From the NCBI GenBank assembly GCA_029259635.1, contig JAJDEU010000018.1, positions 1-64,000 on the forward strand: a stretch of 64,000 nucleotides of DNA, written 5' to 3'. Under the pieces are notes generated by a model. The model searched no databases and was not told where the DNA came from. It was given only the letters and a program-made list of their open reading frames with translations. Positions 52,860 to 62,490 of this stretch are shown here, in pieces. The position numbers were made by a program, and so were the translations under genes. Source of the stretch: Planctomycetota bacterium (GTDB lineage: Bacteria; Planctomycetota; UBA1135; GCA-002686595). How positions within the stretch are numbered: position 1 is the first letter of the stretch; each line of letters starts with the position of its first letter.

Positions 52860-53725
52860 GTGGGACAGCGCGCGTCTTCCGAGCCGAGCTGTATCGCCTG
52901 ACGCACAGTCGTCTGGCGTGGGTTGCGCTCTTCTTAGTCGCCGTGCTCGCCGCCACGCGCGTGCTCGCCGCGCACATCGCCATCTCCGCGGAATACGCTC
53001 AGGCGGTGAGCGACGCGCTACTCTCCGGTCGGCCGCGGCCCGAGGCTCCCCCGATCGGCAATGCCTACGCGCCGCTCGTCGAAGGCTGGTTGGTCGGGCT
53101 CACCCTGGGAACCGTCCTGCTCTTGATTCACTCCGCTCGAGCGCTCGCCGGAGATCGCGAAACCGGAGTTCTGCGCCTCGCGCGCACACGCAGTGCATCG
53201 CGCTCCGCCTTGGTCATCGGCCGTTTTCTGATCGGCCCGATTCTCGTTCTCTCGCTCTTTGCCGTCAGCGGCTTGGGCGCCGGAATCACGGCGGCATCGC
53301 TGTTCGAGTTTGGACCGCTCGTCATCGACGGCTTCGAGTTGATCTCAGAAGAAGAGCTGCTCTCCGAACTCGGATCGGCCCTCCTCGCCGCGCTTCCGCC
53401 ACTGATCGCGACCTATGCGTTCGGATTGTTCATCTCCGCACTCGGTCGTACAGCCGCTGGCGCCGTCGGCTTTTGCCTCGCGGTCTTCCTCGGTTTCGAT
53501 TTGTTCAAAGGTGCGATCGGCGATGCTCAACACTGGATCTTCGCGTCCTTCGTGCCATCGCTGGTCGACAAGTCCTGCTTGAAGCAGATGGCCGGAATAG
53601 CGGCGGGCTATTCGGACTCTTATTATGAGGAGTCCTACCTGCACATGAGCTATATCGTTCCTTGGCCCCAGGCTCTCTTGTTCCTATCCGTTGCGTGTTG
53701 GCTCGTCTCTCGGAGATCGATTTGA
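52856..53725 (+). CDS. ABC-2 type transporter permease
   Basis: A 289-residue membrane protein with about six hydrophobic segments (approximately residues 16-40, 80-96, 121-150, 178-203, 208-225, 262-286). The pattern is that of an ABC-2 type permease (DUF3526/YfiM-like) paired with the upstream ATPase. The region around LAGDRETGVLRLARTRSASR matches the typical cytosolic coupling helix. It ends in TGA overlapped by the TTG start of the PDZ gene. The transported substrate is unknown. Confidence 0.85.
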   Translation: MSGTARVFRAELYRLTHSRLAWVALFLVAVLAATRVLAAHIAISAEYAQAVSDALLSGRPRPEAPPIGNAYAPLVEGWLVGLTLGTVLLLIHSARALAGDRETGVLRLARTRSASRSALVIGRFLIGPILVLSLFAVSGLGAGITAASLFEFGPLVIDGFELISEEELLSELGSALLAALPPLIATYAFGLFISALGRTAAGAVGFCLAVFLGFDLFKGAIGDAQHWIFASFVPSLVDKSCLKQMAGIAAGYSDSYYEESYLHMSYIVPWPQALLFLSVACWLVSRRSI

Positions 53726-54624
53726 AGGCATTCGGAATCGCTGCAGTCGCGCTAAGTCTGGCCAGTTGTCAGAGCGCGGTGCTCTCGCCCGTCCCCGAGC
53801 CGCTACCGGAAGCACTTCCGTGGAGCGTGGCCTCGACTGGCGGCGCTTTTCTCGGCCTACAGACTCGCGAGAACGACAGCGGATCTCTGGAGGGCTTGTT
53901 CTTTAGTCCCGGTGTTCGCGTCACCCGCGTGATCGAGAATTCACCGGCTGCAGGTGTCGGGGTCGAGCCGACGGACATTCTGCTTGCGCTCGATGGTGAA
54001 GCCGTCAATGACCCGGCGGCACTGGACGCACGGGTCGCCGCGCGCAAAGGTGGCGAATGGGTCACGCTCGAAGTGCAGCGGGGTGACACGGTGTTCGAGA
54101 TGAAGGTCGAGCTGGCGACTGCCGGAGGGAATCAGGTCACCGAGCCCAACGTGCTGTATCGACTGGATCCCTCGCGATCGTCGGCGGGATGGGCTACGGA
54201 CCGGGGCGGCGTTCGACTCGTGAGTGCTTCCGACGAGAGCCCCGTTCGCGAAGCGGGATTGCCCATCGGGTGTCTGGTTACGCACCTGAACGGTGCGGCG
54301 CTGACTTCGGATCGCGAGCTGATTCGGAGGCTCACGGACCTTGAAGAAGGCAGTGACGTCACGATGAGCTACACGACTGCTGAGGGCGAGCGGCGGACCG
54401 CTGACGTCGAGCTTCTGGAGGCGCCGACCTACACCGCGAGCTTTAGCCTCCCGATCGTAATGAACTACGCGCACGATCCCGACCGATTGACGACCGACTT
54501 CGTGCTCATCGATCTGTGGTTCATTTCGCTGTTCGCGTACCACCGCGATGGAAATGAGCGCACCTGGTCCATGTTGCGATTTTTGCGTTACTCCTCCGGA
54601 GTTGGCGAGCTGGTCGACGGATGA
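53722..54624 (+). CDS. PDZ-domain lipoprotein
   Basis: A 300-residue lipoprotein (MKAFGIAAVALSLASC, lipobox LASC) with two PDZ-like domains: GVRVTRVIENSPAAGVGVEPTDILLALDG at about residues 60-90 and GVRLVSASDESPVREAGLPIGCLVTHLNG at about residues 160-190. It has no protease domain. Start is a TTG whose sequence overlaps the permease stop (TTGA) and is preceded by CGGAGA, which makes the unusual start convincing. It ends in an ATGA overlap with the next gene. Confidence 0.8.
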   Translation: MKAFGIAAVALSLASCQSAVLSPVPEPLPEALPWSVASTGGAFLGLQTRENDSGSLEGLFFSPGVRVTRVIENSPAAGVGVEPTDILLALDGEAVNDPAALDARVAARKGGEWVTLEVQRGDTVFEMKVELATAGGNQVTEPNVLYRLDPSRSSAGWATDRGGVRLVSASDESPVREAGLPIGCLVTHLNGAALTSDRELIRRLTDLEEGSDVTMSYTTAEGERRTADVELLEAPTYTASFSLPIVMNYAHDPDRLTTDFVLIDLWFISLFAYHRDGNERTWSMLRFLRYSSGVGELVDG

Positions 54625-56258
54625 TCGCTCGGCTCTTTCTTGTCGCGACGCTCGCCGCGGCTCCGAACGCATGGCCGTCCGGTGAATCCGCGGATGGAGT
54701 GAGTTACCGCGATTTGTCCGTGGAGGTGGAGGGCGAACTGCTCGACGCGCGCCTGGTACAGGTGGAAGGTGACGAGCGCCCCGAGCTCGTGTTGGTCGAG
54801 CGCTCACGTGACTCGGGCAAACGCGAGATTCATATCTACACCTATTCCGATGAGAGCGGAGTCTTGAACGCAACTCCATGGCGCTCCATACCGGTGTTCG
54901 ATGATGTCATCGCATTTGCCGTGGCCAACGTCCGCGAAGCGTCGGGCAAGGAACTCTTGTTCTTTACGCGCGGCGGAGTTTTTGCGATGTCGCCGCAAAC
55001 CGAGTCGATGCGCGGAAATATCGAGCTATTGATAAAGGCCGACCTCGTCTATGAAGTTCCGGCACCCGACGAACTCCCGTACTGGGATTTCGTGATCGCG
55101 GCTTCATCGGCAAGCTCGCTCGTCTCCATCGTCATTCCGAGCAGTAATACGTTTTCGGTCTGGGGGCCGGACGGAAATGGAACCGGGGATTACGCGGAAC
55201 TCGCCGAATTCTCACGAGTGACCGACGCGCCCGAGGCGGTCGAGAGTGGGAAGGTCGTTGTTCGACAGCAAGCGACGGTGACGGTCGGTGGTTCCAGCGC
55301 GGGCGTCTCGCGGTCCGACTCGGATGCCAGTCGAGTGTTGCTTCGAAGCGAGGCTTCCGTCGGACGATATCTCTTGTCCTTCGACCGGTCCTATGACGCT
55401 CCCGGACTCGCCGACGTCAACGGAGATGGCGCTACCGACCTTGTCGTTCTCAGTAAAAAACAAGCGTATGTGTATCTCTCCACCGACGGCCGCATTCCCA
55501 GCGAGCCCTCACGGATCGAAGAGATACCGGAGTTCCTCACCTCGGAGGCAGGCATCGATGTCACGAACTCCATCGAGCTCATCGACTTCGATCGAGACGG
55601 AGACGCCGACTTATTCATTCGCGGCGAGATAGAAGACTCCGGCCAGGGCGCTCTCTCGAACACCATTCGCTTGGTCTTTCTGCGGAATGACGGGAATCGC
55701 CTGTTCTCATCGAAACCGGATCAACTGATGCAGTTCGAGGCGCTCGAGCTTCGAGCCGAAATCGCGGATGTCGACGCGGATGGTGTTCCCGATCTTGTCG
55801 TCCGTAAGTTCGAAGCGCCGTCCGTCACCGATGTGGTCTCGGGCCTCGAGTTTACTCACACGACGCTGCTCTACGCCGGAAGGGGTAAGCCCGCAGGACG
55901 TGTCTTCGAACGGCGCCCCTTCCTGAAGAGCGAGCGCGTCTATGACGAGAACTCGGTCGGTGGTGCGATTGCGGTACGCTCGCTCTCCATGGACTGCTCC
56001 GGCGATGGGATTGCGGACTTAGTCGAGGTCGACTTTCAGGGGCGCGTACATATTCAATTGCTAGAGCGCGAAACGAGTTTCTTCTCCGGCGACTCTTGGA
56101 CGCTCAATCGCGACTCGTGGAAACGATTCGAGACGCGCGGTGAGATCGGATCGCTCAAAGTGGACGACTACAATGGCGACGGGTTGGGGGACATTCTCTC
56201 GCTTCGCGATGACGGCGTGCTCTTGCTCTTCTCGAACCGCGCGGGAGATTCACGATGA
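54621..56258 (+). CDS. FG-GAP/VCBS repeat protein 1
   Basis: A 545-residue exported protein (signal peptide near PNAWPSGESA). It contains at least four FG-GAP/VCBS-like units with Asp-rich loops: GLADVNGDGATDLVVL, DFDRDGDADLFI, DVDADGVPDLVV and DYNGDGLGDILSL. Such beta-propeller repeats are calcium-binding surface domains. The start overlaps the PDZ lipoprotein stop and its own end overlaps the next gene, so it is part of the same transcript. Function unknown. Confidence 0.8.
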   Translation: MIARLFLVATLAAAPNAWPSGESADGVSYRDLSVEVEGELLDARLVQVEGDERPELVLVERSRDSGKREIHIYTYSDESGVLNATPWRSIPVFDDVIAFAVANVREASGKELLFFTRGGVFAMSPQTESMRGNIELLIKADLVYEVPAPDELPYWDFVIAASSASSLVSIVIPSSNTFSVWGPDGNGTGDYAELAEFSRVTDAPEAVESGKVVVRQQATVTVGGSSAGVSRSDSDASRVLLRSEASVGRYLLSFDRSYDAPGLADVNGDGATDLVVLSKKQAYVYLSTDGRIPSEPSRIEEIPEFLTSEAGIDVTNSIELIDFDRDGDADLFIRGEIEDSGQGALSNTIRLVFLRNDGNRLFSSKPDQLMQFEALELRAEIADVDADGVPDLVVRKFEAPSVTDVVSGLEFTHTTLLYAGRGKPAGRVFERRPFLKSERVYDENSVGGAIAVRSLSMDCSGDGIADLVEVDFQGRVHIQLLERETSFFSGDSWTLNRDSWKRFETRGEIGSLKVDDYNGDGLGDILSLRDDGVLLLFSNRAGDSR

Positions 56259-57913
56259 TCCTCGCGTGGTTACTGCAAGCGGCGATCGCAAACGCGGACT
56301 TTAGCGAAACGCAACTTCGCTTACCGGCGGACGGAACGCGGCTCGCCCTGCGCGACATGGATGGCGATGGCGGAGCCGACCTGGTTTGGATTTCGAGCAA
56401 GGGGCTCGCGATTCGATTCTTGCGCGAGGATGGAACCTATCTCGAAGAGTTCGACACAACGCTCGCCTGGCCGGCAGACCATATGGCCTGGGACCTCGCC
56501 GATCTCGACGGAGACGGCGCGACGGAGCTGATTGCGATTCTCGATTCAGAGAGCATTTCGGCCTGGAGCGTGGATCGTCATAAAGGCTTCGGCGAACGTC
56601 GGGAGATCTTGGCGGATGTGAAGGGGAGTCTGCCGCGAGGCAATCACTCGATCCGATTCGCGCGCGATATCAATGGCGATGGTCGTGTTGATCTGGTTGT
56701 TCCCGCAGCGGGGCGCTACTTCATCTATCTCAACGACTCCGCGTCGAAGACCGGGTGGTTGCCGCCCGTCGATGTCGTCTTCGAGCCTTCGATCCATTTC
56801 ATGATCAGTGATCGGGAGCGCTTAGATGGCGAGTTTGGCGTCTCTGTCAAAATCCCGTGGTTCTCTCTTCGAGACCTCGATGGTGATGGACTCGTGGATT
56901 TGGTCTCGGAGACCGAGGACACGGTGCAGTTCCACATCGCTGCGCCCGACCTTCCGTCCGAGCCGACATGGCGACTCGACAAGGCTGCGCTTCGCCCGCG
57001 TCACGGAACAGAGGGCGAGCTCGATTTTGATGATCTGTTCGCGATTCTCGGCGAGCAGGTCGCGTGGCGCATTGCGGATCTCGACGGCAAGGGCGCGCTG
57101 GATCTGATCGTGCAGCAGGGCTCGACCTTCCGCATCTACTTGGAGGGTTCGCGCACGGGGAACCAGAGACAGCCAGATAGCTTGATGATGTCGAGTGGCC
57201 GAGTACTGACTCTGCTTCTCGAAGATCTCGACGGAGATGAGCGAGTCGAGCTCCTCATGGTTCGCGCGGAGAAGATTTCGCTCGGCCGCGTAATTCGTTG
57301 GTTGGTTTTGCCGGGGAGTCTCGACTTTGAAATCTTCGCTTATCGCAATGAAGGCGGCGCCTTTTCGCGGAAGCCCATTCAACGGGTATCACTCCGGCTG
57401 AAGATTCCACGGCTCCTCAGTTTCATGGAAGAGCTCGATGAGGTCGGCGCGGATATCACCGACGGTTTGGAGTTTCCGACGACGGTGGGGACCTTCGATG
57501 CCGATGGAGAGCGCGACGACATCATTGATATCGTCGACGGCAAGCTCGTCGTCTATCGGAACTGTGCTCCCGAATCGACTGGCCTCGACTTTCGCGACAT
57601 CGACGACCTCGATCCGTCGAAGATGATCGAGACTTTCTTGCTCGAACAAATCGACGGGCTGGAGGATGGGGGCGTAGCCGTTCTTGATCTAGCCGACTTG
57701 GCAGACATCGATTTCTCGCCTGCTGAAGAGCTTCGAACTGCGACGCAAGGGCGCGAACCCGAGCTCCGTTTCCCGCTGGCCGTTGCGGAGGACAAGCTCG
57801 CCCTTGAGGTCGTCGATATCAATGGCGACGGCATCTCCGATCTCATTTTGTTCCAGGACGAAGTGCAAAACGGCAGTCGCCTCGTCCAGATTCTCGTCAC
57901 GAAACGTCACTAG
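56255..57913 (+). CDS. FG-GAP/VCBS repeat protein 2
   Basis: A 552-residue exported protein, similar in size and design to its neighbour, with a short N-terminal hydrophobic segment (MILAWLLQAAIANA). Units include DMDGDGGADLVWI, DLDGDGATELIAI, DINGDGRVDLVVP, DLDGDGLVDLV and DLDGKGALDLIV, ending in DINGDGISDLILF. The two VCBS proteins are diverged paralogues, probably by duplication. It is followed 17 bases later by a cytochrome c lipoprotein. Confidence 0.8.
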   Translation: MILAWLLQAAIANADFSETQLRLPADGTRLALRDMDGDGGADLVWISSKGLAIRFLREDGTYLEEFDTTLAWPADHMAWDLADLDGDGATELIAILDSESISAWSVDRHKGFGERREILADVKGSLPRGNHSIRFARDINGDGRVDLVVPAAGRYFIYLNDSASKTGWLPPVDVVFEPSIHFMISDRERLDGEFGVSVKIPWFSLRDLDGDGLVDLVSETEDTVQFHIAAPDLPSEPTWRLDKAALRPRHGTEGELDFDDLFAILGEQVAWRIADLDGKGALDLIVQQGSTFRIYLEGSRTGNQRQPDSLMMSSGRVLTLLLEDLDGDERVELLMVRAEKISLGRVIRWLVLPGSLDFEIFAYRNEGGAFSRKPIQRVSLRLKIPRLLSFMEELDEVGADITDGLEFPTTVGTFDADGERDDIIDIVDGKLVVYRNCAPESTGLDFRDIDDLDPSKMIETFLLEQIDGLEDGGVAVLDLADLADIDFSPAEELRTATQGREPELRFPLAVAEDKLALEVVDINGDGISDLILFQDEVQNGSRLVQILVTKRH

Positions 57914-57930
57914 CTCCCGGCGGTTTGCTC

Positions 57931-58320
57931 ATGTCTCGCGAAACATTGCGTCTCACTCTTCCGATTGCTGGTCCCATGACTGCGGTCTGCGCGCTCTTGC
58001 TCTCCACTCTGAGCGGGTGCTTTCTCTACCCGAGTTCTCCCGCAGACGGTGCGAGCCTCTTCCGCCGCGAGCGCTGCATCGACTGCCACGGACCCAGTGG
58101 CTTGGGAACCGGGAATGGTCCGACGCTAGATGGGCTCGCGAGCCGTTGGACTGCCGATGCGCTGGCCGATTACATCGCGGATCCCGAAGCCTACCTTGCG
58201 AATGATGCGCGCCTCTCCGCGCTCGCCGATCAATACGACGGCCGCATGATCCCGTTCGGCTATCTCTCCGAGGGCGAGCGCCACGCGCTCGCGAGCTTCG
58301 TACTCAGTATCGCGAAGTAG
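57931..58320 (+). CDS. Lipoprotein-anchored monohaem cytochrome c
   Basis: A 129-residue lipoprotein with a lipobox LSGC after a hydrophobic segment and one haem-binding motif CIDCH. A Met axial ligand is likely in RMIPFGYL. The protein resembles small cytochrome c subunits with a C-x-x-C-H-G-P sequence (HGPSGLGTGNGPTLDG). It is the last gene of the ABC/PDZ/VCBS run, 17 bases after the preceding stop, and faces the TIGR01777 gene across 7 bases. Confidence 0.85.
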   Translation: MSRETLRLTLPIAGPMTAVCALLLSTLSGCFLYPSSPADGASLFRRERCIDCHGPSGLGTGNGPTLDGLASRWTADALADYIADPEAYLANDARLSALADQYDGRMIPFGYLSEGERHALASFVLSIAK

Positions 58321-58327
58321 GGCTCAC

Positions 58328-59269
58328 CTACTCCGCGGGCAGCTCTTCGAACCAGTCCTTTTTCGGACGGTTGAGCATCGTCCGCAGGGCTTGCACGAGT
58401 TCGGGAAACTGGAAAGAGTAGCCGCTGCGCAGAAGCGCCGTCGGGCGCACGCGCTGTCCACCGAGGAGCAACTCATCGGCGAGTTCACCGAAGAGGAGGC
58501 GCGCGGCGAACTTTGGTATGCGAAGACGCGCCTTGTGTTTGTAGACCCCGGCGAGCGCGGCGGTGAACTCGAGATTGTTGACCGGGTGCGGCGCGACAAC
58601 ATCGACGGGACCCGCGAGTTCCGTGTGATCGATGACATGCAGGATCGCGCCGACAACATCGGTCAGGGCGATCCACGACATGTATTGCGAGCCGTTTCCG
58701 AGTTGGGCTCCTAAACCGAACCGGAAGGGCATCAGCATCTTGGCCAAGGCACCGTCCTTCGGGTCGAGGATGACGCCGAACCGCGTGTGCGCCACGCGGA
58801 TACCGGCTTCGCTCGCGGTTTCGGTGGCGGACTCCCAGCGCTTGCAGACCTCCGCGAGGAAGCCACTGCCGGGCAGAGTCGAGCTGTCGACCCAGTTCGG
58901 ACCGCGGTTGCCGTAAATGCCCGTCGCGCTTCCCGAGATCAGGACCGGCGGCGGAGACTCCAGCCCGGCGAGAGTGCGGGCCAGGAGGTCGGTCCCGCGA
59001 ACGCGGCTCGTCTCGATTTCGGCCTTCCGTCGAGCGCTCCAACGCCCATCCGCGATATTGGCGCCGGCCAGGTGAACGACGGCATCGAGGCCGTTCAACC
59101 CCGCTCGCGTCTCCTCGGGCATTTCGCGGCCTTGCGGGTCCCAGGTGAGCTCGGAGTCCCCGCTCGGTCGCTTGCGAACCAATCGGATCACGTCGTGCTG
59201 GCCGCGAGCCAGTTCGCTCGAGAGGGCCGAGCCCACGAGTCCGCTCGAGCCTGTGATCAAAACGCGCAT
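58328..59269 (-). CDS. TIGR01777 family NAD(P)-binding epimerase-like protein
   Basis: A 313-residue protein of the TIGR01777 (YfcH-like) branch of extended short-chain dehydrogenases. Rossmann loop VLITGSSGLVGSAL (residues 3-16), DAVVHLAGANIADGRWS, the LISGSATGIYGNRG segment and the C-terminal domain DUF1731-like (PVNNLEFTAALAGV, then FAARLLFGELADELLLGGQRVRP) are all visible. Family members are linked to cell division inhibition or nucleotide sugar metabolism, but the substrate is unknown. Start at the ATG of MRVLITGSS; upstream codons in frame have no signal. Confidence 0.9.
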   Translation of the reverse strand: MRVLITGSSGLVGSALSSELARGQHDVIRLVRKRPSGDSELTWDPQGREMPEETRAGLNGLDAVVHLAGANIADGRWSARRKAEIETSRVRGTDLLARTLAGLESPPPVLISGSATGIYGNRGPNWVDSSTLPGSGFLAEVCKRWESATETASEAGIRVAHTRFGVILDPKDGALAKMLMPFRFGLGAQLGNGSQYMSWIALTDVVGAILHVIDHTELAGPVDVVAPHPVNNLEFTAALAGVYKHKARLRIPKFAARLLFGELADELLLGGQRVRPTALLRSGYSFQFPELVQALRTMLNRPKKDWFEELPAE

Positions 59270-59382
59270 GGGCGGGCAGGATAGCACCGCGGACTGGCAA
59301 TAGGGCACTAACGGGATTCGAGCTTTCTGCCGATAGCGGACCTGTCCCTGTCCCCTCAGCAACCGACTCCAACCGTACTCCT

Positions 59383-61212
59383 ATGGGTTCTCGCACCGCG
59401 ATTCTCGGCCTCAACGCATTCCACGGCGATTCTTCCGCGTGTCTCGTCATTGATGGCGAGCTGATTGCCGCCGTCGAGGAAGAGCGCTTTCGCCGCATCA
59501 AACATTGGGCGGGCTTCCCCAGCGAAGCGGTTAAGTACTGCCTGGCCGCGGGTGGAATCGAAGCGAAGGATTTGGACCACATCGCGATCAACCGCGATCC
59601 CAGCGCGAACATGCTCAAGAAGGTGCTGTTCACTCTGAAGAAGCGCCCCGATCTCTCGGCGATCAAGAACCGGTTGAGCAATGCATCGCACATTGGCGGC
59701 GTCCTCGACGCGGTCGCCGAATGCACAGGAACTCCGAAGGCGGAGCTGAAGGCCACCGTTCATCGGATCGAACACCACCGCGCTCATATGGCGAGCGCGT
59801 TCTTCGTTTCCCCGCACCAAGAAGCCGCGATTCTCTCGGTGGACGGATTCGGAGATTTTGTCAGCACGCAGTGGGGCTATGGAGTCAACACGAGCATGAA
59901 GGTGCTCGATCGCATTTCGTTCCCGCACTCGCTTGGCCTCTACTATCTAGCGATCACGCAGTTCCTCGGATTCTGGAACTACGGCGACGAGTACAAGGTC
60001 ATGGGACTCGCTCCCTATGGCGAGCCGCGTTTCTTGCCCGAAATGCGCAAAATCGTGCGATTGAAGCCTGGCGGGCGATTCGAGCTCGATCTCTCCTACT
60101 TCCTGCATCACTCCGAAGGCGTCTCGATGGTTTGGGATGGAGGGTCGCCGACGCTCGGTCGCGCCTTCTCCGATGAGCTCGAAAACTTCTTGGGCAAAGC
60201 GCGAGTGCCCGAAGACGAGCTGACGCAATTCCACTACGACATCGCCGCATCGACGCAGGCGATGTACGAAGAAGCGCTGTTCCACATCCTGAACCAGCTG
60301 GCCGCTGACACGCACTTCGATGCGATCTGCCTGGCCGGCGGATGCGCGATGAATAGCGTCGCTAACGGCAAGATTACGGATAACACGCGCTTCAAAGAGG
60401 TCTACGTTCAAGCGGCGGGAGGAGATGCGGGCGGTGCGCTGGGCGCGGCGTACTGCATCTGGAATCAGGCCATGTCGATGCCGCGGACGGAACCGATGAC
60501 CAGCGCCTACGTCGGTCCCGAGTACAAGCCCGACGAGATCGACGCGGTCTTGAAGGGTTCAGAGGACGAGCTGAAGGAAAACAATTGCCGCGTTCGCAGG
60601 CTGGATAACGAGGAGTTGGCGGCGATTGTCGCGCAGCGTATCGCGGACGGCGCTGTCGTCGGCTGGTTCCAAGGTCGGTTGGAGTGGGGTCCGAGAGCGC
60701 TCGGCAATCGGTCCATTCTGGGAGATCCCAGGCGCACCGATATGCGCGACTTGTTGAACCTGAAGATCAAACGGCGCGAGTCTTTTCGCCCGTTCGCACC
60801 TTCGATTCTCAAAGAGGAAGTCTCGCGTTGGTTCGAGAAAGACGGGGATGTTCCGTTCATGGCCGAGGTCTGGCCCGTGCGGACAGAAAAGCGCAAACGC
60901 ATCCCGGCGGTGACACATGTCGACGGTTCCGGTCGCTTGCAGACCGTCCGTGCCGAGGACAACCCGCTCTATCACCGCTTGATCTCCTGCTTTCACGAGA
61001 TCACCGGCGTTCCGATCTTGCTCAACACTTCCTTCAACGAGAATGAGCCGGTGGTCTGTCAGCCCAGTGAGGCGCTGGACTGCTTCTTGCGGACGGAAAT
61101 GGATGTCTTGGTCATGGGACCTTTCCTGCTCGAGCGATTTCCCCAGCCCGCACCAGCGCTGCCCTCGGCTGCGAAGCAAGATGCGCCGAAGAAGGCGCCG
61201 AAACGCAGCTAA
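59383..61212 (+). CDS. Carbamoyltransferase (NodU/CmcH/TobZ family)
   Basis: A 609-residue carbamoyltransferase that transfers a carbamoyl group from carbamoyl phosphate via carbamoyl-AMP to a hydroxyl of a sugar or secondary metabolite. The N-terminal Kae1-like domain has LGLNAFHGDSSACLVIDG, the metal-binding HRIEHHRAHMASAF, and SVDGFGDF; the C-terminal carbamoyltransferase_C domain has WFQGRLEWGPRALGNRSI, DMRDLLNLKIKRRESFRPFAPS and LLNTSFNENEP. It lies beside epimerase and glycosyltransferase genes, so the acceptor is probably a surface saccharide. Confidence 0.92.
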   Translation: MGSRTAILGLNAFHGDSSACLVIDGELIAAVEEERFRRIKHWAGFPSEAVKYCLAAGGIEAKDLDHIAINRDPSANMLKKVLFTLKKRPDLSAIKNRLSNASHIGGVLDAVAECTGTPKAELKATVHRIEHHRAHMASAFFVSPHQEAAILSVDGFGDFVSTQWGYGVNTSMKVLDRISFPHSLGLYYLAITQFLGFWNYGDEYKVMGLAPYGEPRFLPEMRKIVRLKPGGRFELDLSYFLHHSEGVSMVWDGGSPTLGRAFSDELENFLGKARVPEDELTQFHYDIAASTQAMYEEALFHILNQLAADTHFDAICLAGGCAMNSVANGKITDNTRFKEVYVQAAGGDAGGALGAAYCIWNQAMSMPRTEPMTSAYVGPEYKPDEIDAVLKGSEDELKENNCRVRRLDNEELAAIVAQRIADGAVVGWFQGRLEWGPRALGNRSILGDPRRTDMRDLLNLKIKRRESFRPFAPSILKEEVSRWFEKDGDVPFMAEVWPVRTEKRKRIPAVTHVDGSGRLQTVRAEDNPLYHRLISCFHEITGVPILLNTSFNENEPVVCQPSEALDCFLRTEMDVLVMGPFLLERFPQPAPALPSAAKQDAPKKAPKRS

Positions 61213-61410
61213 GCGCCCGCTGAGGGAGACTTAGATCGCAACAGGGCAAACGCTCGAATTGCCGGATTGAGCGCCTAAATCGGGCAATATTCCGAATCTG
61301 CGATCTTCGCGAGATTGGCCCAATGAGGTCTCAACCAATCGCGGCCAATTCTCGATAGGAATAGCTCAGTCGCCCCTTTCTCTGTGAACAACAGAACAAG
61401 CTATTCCCCG

Positions 61411-62490
61411 ATGAATTCGACTCAAAACCGTACTGCACTGATCGCTGGAGCTGGTGGATTCATCGGCGGACATCTCGCTGCCGAACTTCTCGCTCGTGGG
61501 TACTCCACCGTGCGTTGCGTGGATGTGAAAGCCGCTGACCAGTGGTATCAGGCTCACCCCGGTGCCGAGAATTTGGTTCTCGACCTCCAGGACTTGGAGG
61601 CTTGTCGCATCGCTTGCCGTGGAGTTTCCGAGGTCTACAACCTGGCCTGCGACATGGGCGGTATCGGCTTCATCGAGAATCACAAAGCCGAGTGCATGCT
61701 CAGCGTTCTGATCAACACTCATCTCTTGATGGCCGCGCGCGAGTACGGCGTGAAGAGCTACTTCTATTCATCCTCTGCATGCGTCTACAACGGCTCGAAG
61801 CAGACGGAAGCGGATGTTACTGCGCTGGCCGAAGCCGACGCCTATCCCGCCGATCCTGAAGATGGCTACGGTTGGGAGAAGCTCTTCTCCGAACGCATGT
61901 GCCGCCACTTCGAAGAAGACTTTGGGATGAAAGTCACCGTCGCGCGATTCCACAACGTCTACGGACCGTTCGGAACGTACGAAGGCGGGCGCGAGAAAGC
62001 TCCTGCGGCCATGTGCCGAAAAGTGATCAACGCAAAAGTGACGGGCGATCACGAGATCGAGATCTGGGGCGATGGCGAACAGACCCGCAGCTTCATGTAC
62101 ATCGACGATTGCATCGAAGGCATCTTGCGAATGACCGAGAGCGATCACTCGGAGCCGATCAACCTCGGAAGTAGTGAGTTGGTCTCGATCAATGAGCTGG
62201 TCGACCTGACCGAGGAAATCGCAGGGGTGAAGCTGAACCGGAGCTACGACCTGTCGGCGCCCAAAGGTGTACGTGGGCGCAACAGCGACAACACCAAGAT
62301 CAATGAAGCTCTCGCATGGGAGCCGACGATTCCGCTTAAGACTGGAATGGCAAAGACCTACGCTTGGATTCTGGACCAAATGACAGGCGCAACGCCGGCG
62401 CCCTTTCCCCGCGAGGCCCAAGAATGGCTCGATACCTCTTCGTCAACCAGTACTACTGGCCAGACTTCGCGAGCACGGGCCAACACTTAA
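61411..62490 (+). CDS. GDP-mannose 3,5-epimerase-like NAD-dependent epimerase
   Basis: A 359-residue extended SDR enzyme. The Rossmann loop is IAGAGGFIGGHLA (residues 11-23). Catalytic residues matching plant GDP-D-mannose 3,5-epimerase are visible: Cys124 in SSACVYNG, Tyr153-x-x-x-Lys157 in YGWEK, and Lys196 in GGREKAPAA; the D-M-G-G-I-G-F-I and RFHNVYGPFGTYEGG segments also match. The enzyme would convert GDP-mannose to GDP-L-galactose or GDP-gulose for a polysaccharide. The start ATG at 61411 is preferred over an upstream GTG. Its 3' end overlaps the glycosyltransferase by 67 bases in a different frame. Confidence 0.85.
   Translation: MNSTQNRTALIAGAGGFIGGHLAAELLARGYSTVRCVDVKAADQWYQAHPGAENLVLDLQDLEACRIACRGVSEVYNLACDMGGIGFIENHKAECMLSVLINTHLLMAAREYGVKSYFYSSSACVYNGSKQTEADVTALAEADAYPADPEDGYGWEKLFSERMCRHFEEDFGMKVTVARFHNVYGPFGTYEGGREKAPAAMCRKVINAKVTGDHEIEIWGDGEQTRSFMYIDDCIEGILRMTESDHSEPINLGSSELVSINELVDLTEEIAGVKLNRSYDLSAPKGVRGRNSDNTKINEALAWEPTIPLKTGMAKTYAWILDQMTGATPAPFPREAQEWLDTSSSTSTTGQTSRARANT

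Noticed and set aside
58485..59756. A 423-codon open frame on the minus strand spanning the TIGR01777 gene and the carbamoyltransferase start
   Set aside because: It overlaps two clearly conserved genes and has Arg-rich low-complexity composition.
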